Below, piece after piece: positions 58,074 through 64,000 of a DNA stretch of 64,000 nucleotides (positions within the stretch are counted from its first letter, which is position 1; each line of letters starts with the position of its first letter). Source of the DNA: an uncultured Clostridia bacterium (GTDB taxonomy: Bacteria > Bacillota > Clostridia > Oscillospirales > Acutalibacteraceae); contig CAMVEX010000003.1 of the NCBI GenBank assembly GCA_947166625.1, positions 1-64,000 of the forward strand, given 5' to 3'. The notes below the pieces were generated by a model. The model saw only the letters and a list, made by a program, of their open reading frames with translations, searched no databases and was not told the DNA's origin. A program made the translations under genes and the position numbers.

Positions 58074-59603
58074 ATGAAAAAGACGAAGAAAATCCTTATC
58101 CTACTCTGCGCGCTTATTTTGGCCGCTCAGTTGGCGGTAAATTCCGTCGCGGACGGCACGACTTACACACTTACTCTGAATAACACGGGCGAGACCGCCC
58201 ACACTTTTGAGATCTATCAGGTCTTCACGGGCGATCTTTCCGTTAACGCGGCAAGTCAGAAGGTCCTCTCAAACATAGTCTGGGGCAGCGGTGTTGATTC
58301 ATCGGGACAGACCGCATTCGGCAATGCCGCCGCAAAGGCGGAGACTCTCGCCTCGGAATCAGACGCGAAGGCTTTCGCAAATGCTCTTGTTTCGGGCAAT
58401 TATCTTACAAATCCGTCAACCAAAACGGTTGCGGCAGGCTCAAGCGATACGGTCACTGGGCTCGCACCCGGCTACTACCTTATAAAGGATCAGGCGAATA
58501 CTCAGACCGGTCAGGGCAGCGCTTACACCTCATATATTCTTGAGGTCGTGGGCAATGTCACCGCCTCTCCCAAAATAGGGCTGCCCACGGTTGAAAAGAA
58601 AGTAAAAGATATCAACGATACAAACAGCTCCGATATTTCGGGCAGCGCGTGGCAGGATTCTGCCGACCACGATATAGGCGACACGATTCCTTATCAGATA
58701 ACCGGCACTCTGCCCGAGAATTATGCAGACTACGGCGCATACTACTATCAGTTTAACGATACGATGAGCGCGGGTCTGACCTATCAGGCGGATGCGAAAG
58801 TCTATGTTGATAACAACGGCACCGAAACCGAGATCACATCTCAGGTCACGGTTGCTCCCTCAGCCGAAGCGGCAGGCGCGACCCTGAGCGTTACCATCGC
58901 AGACACAAAGTCTCTCACCGGCGTAACCGTTGACAAAGACAGCAAAATAATCGTCAGATATACCGCTGTTTTGAATAATAACGCGGTCATCGGCGCGGCG
59001 GGCAATGATAACACCGTTACCCTTACCTATTCAAACGACCCCAACCCCGGCGGAACAGGCACCGGCACCACCACTCCGGATAAAGCGATCGTTTTCACCT
59101 ATCAGATAACCGTAAACAAGGTGGATCAGAATAACGACCCCCTTCCCAATGCGGGCTTTACCCTCTATAAGAAGGATTCAAACGGAGACTGGCAGACCGT
59201 AAAGACCTACGCTGCGGGCGCGGCGACGACCTTCACATTCTCAGGGCTTGACGACGGCGATTATAAGCTGGTTGAAACCGAAGTCCCGAGCGGATTCAAT
59301 AAATTCGGTGATCTTGAATTTACCATCACAGCCGTCCACGAAACGACTGCCGACGATCCCTCGCTCATCTCGCTGAATTCGGCGACGGCAAACGGCGATG
59401 TCATCACTCTCGCCGGCACACAGCAGGCGACAGTCAATCTCACGGGCGGCGTGATCTCGACGGATATAGTAAACAGAAGCGGCTCGACCCTTCCCTCGAC
59501 CGGCGGCATCGGCACCGCGATATTTTACACTCTCGGCGGTCTGCTTGTGATCGGCGCGATAATACTTTTCATAAGCAGGAAACGCACCCTTTCCGAAATC
59601 TGA
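58074..59603 (+). CDS. Major pilin-like isopeptide protein (LPSTG sorting signal)
   Basis: 509 residues: signal peptide (ILILLCALILAAQLAVNSVA), an N-terminal domain with ATFEIYQVFTG-like strand, the pilin motif region PTVEKKVKDIND (lysine used for polymerisation), a D2 fimbrial domain with DIGDTIPYQITGTLPENYAD, a C-terminal Cna-B/SpaA domain (ITVNKVDQNNDPLPNAGFTL, DGDYKLVETEVPSGFNKF with the E-box-like Glu) and LPSTG, a hydrophobic helix and RKRTL. The gene is followed 10 bp later by a class C sortase, the usual pilin-polymerase pairing. Confidence 0.92.
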   Translation: MKKTKKILILLCALILAAQLAVNSVADGTTYTLTLNNTGETAHTFEIYQVFTGDLSVNAASQKVLSNIVWGSGVDSSGQTAFGNAAAKAETLASESDAKAFANALVSGNYLTNPSTKTVAAGSSDTVTGLAPGYYLIKDQANTQTGQGSAYTSYILEVVGNVTASPKIGLPTVEKKVKDINDTNSSDISGSAWQDSADHDIGDTIPYQITGTLPENYADYGAYYYQFNDTMSAGLTYQADAKVYVDNNGTETEITSQVTVAPSAEAAGATLSVTIADTKSLTGVTVDKDSKIIVRYTAVLNNNAVIGAAGNDNTVTLTYSNDPNPGGTGTGTTTPDKAIVFTYQITVNKVDQNNDPLPNAGFTLYKKDSNGDWQTVKTYAAGAATTFTFSGLDDGDYKLVETEVPSGFNKFGDLEFTITAVHETTADDPSLISLNSATANGDVITLAGTQQATVNLTGGVISTDIVNRSGSTLPSTGGIGTAIFYTLGGLLVIGAIILFISRKRTLSEI

Positions 59604-59613
59604 TCTGCTGAGA

Positions 59614-60465
59614 ATGAAGAAGCACCTATCCTCCATGCTTCTCATACTCGTTTTTTCAGTCGGAAGCGGGCTCATATTGTATCCGTCGCTCAGCGACCGG
59701 TGGAATTCCCTGCATCAGTCCAAAGCGATAGCGAGCTATATCGAGTCCGTTTCCGATCTGAAAGAGGAAAGATATGAGACGATGATGGAGGAAGCAAAGG
59801 AATACAACAAAAATCTTGCTCAGAAGGGCACCTGCTTTTTGCTGACGGAAGAAGAAAAACGGGTGTATGACGGAATATTGAATTTTGATATTTCGGGAAT
59901 AATGGGATATATAGATATTGATATTATCCGATGCAGGCTGCCCGTTTATCACGGCACGGATGACTCCGTTTTGCAATCCGGAGTGGGCCATATTTCAGGC
60001 TCTTCATTCCCCGTGGGAGGTGAAGACACTCACTGCCTTCTTTCGGGTCACCGAGGTCTGCCTTCGGCAAAAATCTTCAGCGATCTTGACAGGCTCACGC
60101 CCGGAGATACCTTCGTGCTCCATACGATGAATGAGATACTTGTGTATGAGGTGGATAAAGTGAGCATAGTCTTGCCCGAGGATACGAGCGCTCTGAGCAT
60201 CGAAAAAGGCAGGGATATGTGTACCCTCATCACCTGCACACCTTATGCCGTGAATTCTCACAGACTGCTTGTAAGAGGTCACAGAATATCATACAGGGGG
60301 AATACCGATCTGAGGGTATCTCCGGACGCTGTCGCGGCTGACCCTTTGCCGATCTCGGCTTTGATTTACATACCGCTGCTGATTATCGGATATATCATAT
60401 TCAATATACGCGCCGCAAGAAGGAAGAAGCTCAATCAAATCCGTAAAAAGATCGGACTAGGCTGA
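59614..60465 (+). CDS. Class C (pilin-polymerising) sortase
   Basis: 283 residues with an N-terminal membrane segment (LLILVFSVGSGLILYPSLSD) and a C-terminal one (ISALIYIPLLIIGYIIF), the two-helix layout of class C sortases. Catalytic His in LLSGHRGLPSAKIF, Cys in TLITCTPYAVNSHRLLVRG (TLxTC), Arg in the same segment. A DRWNSLHQSKAI... segment before the core likely includes the lid. It would polymerise the LPSTG pilin at 58074 and add the adhesin and minor pilin. Starts 10 bp after the pilin stop. Confidence 0.93.
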   Translation: MKKHLSSMLLILVFSVGSGLILYPSLSDRWNSLHQSKAIASYIESVSDLKEERYETMMEEAKEYNKNLAQKGTCFLLTEEEKRVYDGILNFDISGIMGYIDIDIIRCRLPVYHGTDDSVLQSGVGHISGSSFPVGGEDTHCLLSGHRGLPSAKIFSDLDRLTPGDTFVLHTMNEILVYEVDKVSIVLPEDTSALSIEKGRDMCTLITCTPYAVNSHRLLVRGHRISYRGNTDLRVSPDAVAADPLPISALIYIPLLIIGYIIFNIRAARRKKLNQIRKKIGLG

Positions 60466-60489
60466 TTCCTTTCGGGAGGAGATATACAA

Positions 60490-61341
60490 ATGACTGTGAA
60501 AAACGCCCGCAAAGCCGCCGTTCTGCTCATCCTAACTTTAATATTGCTGCCCGTCCGGGCGTTTTTCTGCCCTGCCGCTTTTGCTGAAAACGGCGGGGAT
60601 ACAGCCGCGCGCCGAAAGGGGTCGCTCTGCATAGTTGCGGATGAAAAGACGATCGGCACCGATTCTTATGTCACTCTGTTTTTTGCGGCGAAAGCGCTGC
60701 CGGACGGCGGATATGAATATACGGAGCAATACGGGCGATGCAGCATCCCGCTCGATAAAATCGGCAGGAAGGAAACCGCGGGGAGCCTCGCCGCCTTTAC
60801 GCTCAAAAACGGGATTGAGGGCGAGCGCAGGTTTTTTGACGGCGGAGGCAGGGCACGATATACGGAGCTTGAAGAGGGGATTTATCTCATTGTCGGAGAC
60901 AGAAGCGCCCGATTTGAGCCTTTTACGCTTGTGATACCGCAGTATGACGAAAAAACGGCATCCTATAATTTTGATGTAACGGCATATCCGAAGGTTTCCG
61001 GCGATACTCCGCCGGCGACCTCGCCGTCATCAAGTTCTTTCCCTGCTACGGTCACAAACCCTCACGGCGTCGTCACTACCGCGGTGAGCAGCTCTCACTC
61101 CGTATATACGCCGCCCGGCGATTCGGTCACACATTCAAGATATTCAACGACCGGGAGAAATACCGGGAGACACACAGACAGACAAACCGAAAACAATGAA
61201 AACAATTCTGAAAATACTAAAGCCGAAGTGAAAAACGAGCGCCTGCCTCAGACCGGTCTGCTGTGGTGGCCCGTATTGCTGCTGTTTGGCATAGGCGCTG
61301 GATTCATTCTTTCGGCTTTTACGGTGAATAAAATAAAATGA
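60490..61341 (+). CDS. Minor pilin-like LPQTG surface protein
   Basis: 283 residues. A signal segment (AVLLILTLILLPVRAFFCPA), one SpaA/pilin-like beta domain (SLCIVADEKTIGTDSYVTLF, ARYTELEEGIYLIVGDRSAR), a Ser/Thr/Pro-rich linker (about residues 175-240) and an LPQTG motif, hydrophobic segment and a short basic tail. The T-E-L-E-E-G-I-Y motif resembles the E-box of pilins. It overlaps the next sortase by 4 bp (ATGA), suggesting that sortase is dedicated to it, probably as the base pilin that is linked to the wall. Confidence 0.85.
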   Translation: MTVKNARKAAVLLILTLILLPVRAFFCPAAFAENGGDTAARRKGSLCIVADEKTIGTDSYVTLFFAAKALPDGGYEYTEQYGRCSIPLDKIGRKETAGSLAAFTLKNGIEGERRFFDGGGRARYTELEEGIYLIVGDRSARFEPFTLVIPQYDEKTASYNFDVTAYPKVSGDTPPATSPSSSSFPATVTNPHGVVTTAVSSSHSVYTPPGDSVTHSRYSTTGRNTGRHTDRQTENNENNSENTKAEVKNERLPQTGLLWWPVLLLFGIGAGFILSAFTVNKIK

Positions 61342-61931
61342 AAAACAAAGAGTTTCTTTCACCCGGCAAAATACTCATAATAATAGGAGTTTTCTTTATC
61401 CTCTCGGCAATACTCATAATAACGGTCAACACCCTCACCGCCGTGCGCGCGGGAAATCTGGCGGAGGAAATACTCAGCGAAATGAATTCATCCATGAGAG
61501 CAGATCCTTCCAAAACGGGCGGCAAAAAGGGCGAGAGCGTGATGAATATAAGGGGCAACGATTATGTCGGAGTTTTGATTTTCCCTTCTCTGGCTCTGTC
61601 TTTGCCGATCATGGAGGATTGGAGCGAGGATAATTCAAAGGTTTCTCCGTGCAAATATTCTGGCTCGCCTCAGAGCGGCGATTTTATTATCGCGGGCCAT
61701 AATTACAAGAAGCATTTCGGCTCGCTCAAAAGAATAGCCTATGACGATACGATATGGTTTGCGGATGTTTCAGGGCTGACCTATATCTATAAGGTCAGGG
61801 CGATAGAGGATCTTTACCCCTATCAGACGGATGAGCTTAAAAGCGGGGAGTGGGATCTCACGCTTTTTACCTGCACGGATTCGGGGAAAACGAGGCTCAC
61901 GGTCAGATGCAAGCTGATCGAGGTGCGTTAG
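61338..61931 (+). CDS. Second sortase of the pilus locus
   Basis: 197 residues, one N-terminal helix (IIIGVFFILSAILIITVNTL). Catalytic His in IIAGHNYKKHFGSLKRIAY, Cys in LTLFTCTDSGKTRLTVRCKL, with the Arg in the same segment. The single helix, GHN motif and LFTC suggest a class B- or D-like housekeeping type rather than a polymerase. Because it overlaps the LPQTG protein gene, it probably attaches the finished pilus or its base protein to peptidoglycan. The exact class is not certain. Confidence 0.87.
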   Translation: MKNKEFLSPGKILIIIGVFFILSAILIITVNTLTAVRAGNLAEEILSEMNSSMRADPSKTGGKKGESVMNIRGNDYVGVLIFPSLALSLPIMEDWSEDNSKVSPCKYSGSPQSGDFIIAGHNYKKHFGSLKRIAYDDTIWFADVSGLTYIYKVRAIEDLYPYQTDELKSGEWDLTLFTCTDSGKTRLTVRCKLIEVR

Positions 61932-61953
61932 TGCGGCGTTAGTCCCTATATGT

Positions 61954-62027
61954 TATAATACAAAGGTCGGAGCCTGTCGGCTTAACTGACCGGACAGTCT
62001 CCTGACCCGCGCGGGGGGCTTTTTTCG
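61954..62027 (+). ncRNA. Candidate short RNA with its own extended -10 promoter and terminator
   Basis: TGTTATAAT (extended -10, TATAAT 61954-61959) places a start at about 61966. The first 43 nt form a long stem: GGTCGGAGCCTGTC (61965-61978) with GACAGTCTCCTGACC (61993-62007). Next CCCGC/GCGGG (62006-62015) and a T-tract to 62025 make a terminator-like end. The two stems overlap by about 2 bases, so they could compete. Either a ~60-nt small RNA or an attenuator in front of the sensor kinase; the terminator may also end the sortase transcript. Confidence 0.45.
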
Positions 62028-62054
62028 GATTTGCCCTGCGCGGCGGCAATATGA

Positions 62055-62060
62055 TATAAT
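62055..62060 (+). promoter_or_regulatory. Extended -10 promoter of the two-component genes
   Basis: TGATATAAT (TATAAT at 62055-62060) has the TGn extension and lies 33 bp before the kinase ATG at 62093. No canonical -35 is visible. It gives the kinase/regulator pair its own transcript, separate from the pilus genes. Confidence 0.6.
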
Positions 62061-62092
62061 TATCTGCGATTAAAACAGAAAGCGTGAGAATT

Positions 62093-63601
62093 ATGAAGCA
62101 TGGCGACTGCCGTAAGAGCGAAACCGACATCACCCGCGAGAGACTGATAAAGGCACTTTTTGAAACATACGAATGCCTCTATGATATTGACGCCGAAACA
62201 TTTGAATACAAATGCTATTATGAGAGCAATTCATTCAGCGAGCTTGAAATAAAAAACAGCGGCGATAATTTTTTTGAGGAAGTTAAGGCGAATATACCTA
62301 AAACGATATATTCGCAGGATAGGAAATATGTGTCTGATATGCTGTCCCGTGAAAAGATAGCCGCCGATCTTAAAGAGGGAGAATACTATTCTTTTGTTTA
62401 CAGACTGATGATCAACGGCCGGCCCGTCTATCATAAAATCAGGGCTATCAAGGAGCGCATTGGCGACAGAGAGCATATCCTGCTCGGGGTCCGCAATGTT
62501 GACGAAACCTTGCGGCAGGAAAAGGCGCATGCGGACGCTCTCGAATCCATGTATCAAAAAGAGAGAAACCACCTCAAGGCAGTGCTTTCAAGCGCAGCCG
62601 GCTATCTTGAGATAAATCTGACCCGCGACAAAATAATGGAGGCGTCGGTCGATTTCCTCGGTGATTATTTATCGGGCTCCGATGAACTCCCTCTTGCCCG
62701 TGGAATGAATTACAGCGATTTTGAAAGGCTGATGTGTCAGATCCCGGTCACGGAAAACGCGGAGAAATATTCGCTGGTCAGCGACCGCAATTATCTTACG
62801 GAATGCTTTGAAAGCGGTGAAATGAGAGCTTCGGTATATTTTTCCCTCAGATCTGCGGACGGCTCGGAGCAGCCTTTCAGAAAGGTGTATTTCCTGTATA
62901 AAGACAGCGCTTCGGGCGATATTTTTTCATTTTGCGTCATTTATGATCTTACCGAGCATCAGAAGAAGGAAAAAGAATTCAAAGCCCTTGAAAATGAGCT
63001 GCGAATGAGCAGGATCAGAAATTTTACCAGCCAAATGCAGCCGCATTTCCTCTATAACGCTCTGGGCTCGATCCAGGAAATAATGCTTGAAAACCCGAAT
63101 TACGCGAGCGAGCTGCTCGGAGATTTCACGGTCCATCTGAGGAGCTGCATACGCGCCATGGAAAATGATGACCCCGTTCCCTTTGAGAGAGAGCTCGACA
63201 ATATCAAAGCTTATGTAAATATCGAAAAAATGCGTTTCGGCGACAGGCTCAAGGTGGTTTATGATATAAAAACGATGGATTTTGATATCCTGCTGCTGAG
63301 CATTCAGCCCCTCGTCGAAAACGCGATAAGGCACGGAATATATAAAAAAGGAGCCCTCGGCGGCACCGTGACCGTAAAAACAAAAGAGCGGAAATATGAT
63401 TATTATATCGAGGTCAGGGATGACGGAGTCGGCTTTGATTACGGGGAGGTAATGAGCCGCGGCAAATCGGGCAAAAGCGATTCCGCCGGTCTGAAAAACA
63501 TAATTTTCAGGCTCGATAAAGTGATGAATGCCAAGGTAGAGATAATGAGCGCCCCCGGCAGCGGAACGAAAGTTGCCGTCAGCATACCGAAAGGAGAATG
63601 A
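62093..63601 (+). CDS. LytS/YehU-type sensor histidine kinase
   Basis: 502 residues from the ATG at 62093 (GTG at 62084 is less likely). N-terminal part soluble, with two PAS-like regions (about 20-150 and 190-290); then a coiled linker (EHQKKEKEFKALENELRMSR), and the His-kinase core: MQPHFLYNALGSIQEIML (phosphoacceptor His of the LytS class), then QPLVENAIRHGI (N box), RDDGVGFDYGEV and SAGLKNIIFRL (G boxes). No membrane segment is visible, unusual for LytS but seen in cytoplasmic PAS members. It precedes its response regulator by 1 bp and probably controls the pilus or surface genes upstream. Confidence 0.9.
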   Translation: MKHGDCRKSETDITRERLIKALFETYECLYDIDAETFEYKCYYESNSFSELEIKNSGDNFFEEVKANIPKTIYSQDRKYVSDMLSREKIAADLKEGEYYSFVYRLMINGRPVYHKIRAIKERIGDREHILLGVRNVDETLRQEKAHADALESMYQKERNHLKAVLSSAAGYLEINLTRDKIMEASVDFLGDYLSGSDELPLARGMNYSDFERLMCQIPVTENAEKYSLVSDRNYLTECFESGEMRASVYFSLRSADGSEQPFRKVYFLYKDSASGDIFSFCVIYDLTEHQKKEKEFKALENELRMSRIRNFTSQMQPHFLYNALGSIQEIMLENPNYASELLGDFTVHLRSCIRAMENDDPVPFERELDNIKAYVNIEKMRFGDRLKVVYDIKTMDFDILLLSIQPLVENAIRHGIYKKGALGGTVTVKTKERKYDYYIEVRDDGVGFDYGEVMSRGKSGKSDSAGLKNIIFRLDKVMNAKVEIMSAPGSGTKVAVSIPKGE

Positions 63602-63602
63602 T

Positions 63603-64000
63603 ATGAGAGCGATAATCGTTGATGACGAGCCTTTAATGGTAAAAAAATTTTTGAGATTAAGCTCCGGAATAGAAGATCTTGAGATCATCGGTGAATACAC
63701 ATCGGCTGAGGAGGCTCTCAAAGGCTGCGCTGAAACAGCCCCGGATATTGCCTTTCTCGATGTTGAGATGCCGGTGATGAACGGCATGGAGCTCGCGAAA
63801 AAACTGCGCGAGATAAGAAAAGACATAATGATAGTCTTTATTTCGGCTTATGACAAATATATCTGGGATTCCAATAAAATCGGCGGAGATTATTACATAA
63901 TCAAACCCTATAAGGAGGAGACCCTCCGGACGGTAATGGATAAAATGCGGCTCATCGCCCATCGCCAGAGGAAGAATATTCAGATAATCACATTCGGCAA
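63603..64000 (+). CDS. Response regulator, receiver domain (incomplete at window end)
   Basis: About 132 residues are visible and the frame is open at the right edge. It has the receiver domain: acidic pocket DDE (residues 7-9), phosphoacceptor Asp in IAFLDVEMPVMNGMEL, FISAYDKYIW (Thr/Ser-Tyr switch), and YIIKPYKEETL (Lys-Pro). The output domain (LytTR-type or AraC-type in these pairs) is outside the window, so the type cannot be told. Stop/start spacing to the kinase gene is 1 bp. It will be partner to that kinase. Confidence 0.93.
   Translation, partial: MRAIIVDDEPLMVKKFLRLSSGIEDLEIIGEYTSAEEALKGCAETAPDIAFLDVEMPVMNGMELAKKLREIRKDIMIVFISAYDKYIWDSNKIGGDYYIIKPYKEETLRTVMDKMRLIAHRQRKNIQIITFG

Overview
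The window looks like chromosome plus integrated mobile DNA of an anaerobic, Gram-positive Clostridia-class gut bacterium (Oscillospiraceae/Ruminococcaceae-like; the exact taxon is inferred). The pointers are AGGAGG ribosome sites, LPXTG-type surface proteins with sortases, a hybrid-cluster-protein redox operon and Tn/ICE-style conjugation genes. No rRNA, tRNA or CRISPR array was seen.

Layout. (1) 1-12.2 kb: conjugation module of an integrative conjugative element: thioester/isopeptide adhesin (start outside the window), small accessory proteins, VirB6/TrbL-like channel protein, PrgI/VirB3-like protein, class B sortase, VirB4 ATPase and an NlpC/P60 cell-wall hydrolase cut off inside its second domain. 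(2) 12.2-18.2 kb: 3' part of a BREX type 4-like operon (truncated gene, pglZ, brxL) followed by a small Cys-rich protein and a NifS/DndA-like cysteine desulfurase; brxP is absent. (3) 18.3-27.9 kb: WYL regulator and a mobile SOS/repair module (LexA, Y-family polymerase, YolD-like, SRAP, DinG/XPD-like helicase) with a sigma-region-4-like protein. Two unusually hairpin-rich non-coding stretches (23.8-24.3 and 24.8-25.35 kb) flank the sigma-like gene and are the strongest candidates for undescribed structured RNA. (4) 28.1-34.0 kb: three tandem large serine recombinases, the middle one lacking the catalytic domain, facing a broken recombinase fused out of frame to a DUF6551 remnant, and a resolvase-like protein without catalytic residues. 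(5) 34.1-42.3 kb: accessory island with three XRE-type regulators, three metallophosphoesterases, an orphan RelB-like protein and several unknowns. (6) 42.6-48.6 kb: nitrosative/redox stress region: DUF438-hemerythrin-PAS sensor, DUF488, Crp/Fnr regulator and a DUF1858-cupin-ferredoxin-hcp operon, with two matching Crp/Fnr-like boxes. (7) 49.2-64 kb: a glycosidase-like protein, then a pilus locus: signal peptidase, large LPATG adhesin, LPSTG major pilin, LPQTG minor pilin, two sortases, a pair of paralogous small secreted proteins, and a LytS-type kinase with response regulator running off the end.

How it fits together. Regions 1-5 read as nested or rearranged mobile DNA: four different genes are cut at two junctions (about 12,240 and 32,868) and both junctions carry the same 8-mer CAGGCTAA in opposite orientation. 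The BREX remnant, cysteine desulfurase and WYL regulator are defence cargo; the LexA-controlled repair genes are probably the element's stress-linked maintenance functions. Regions 6-7 look chromosomal. All functional names rest on reading motifs and known family layouts; no database search was run.
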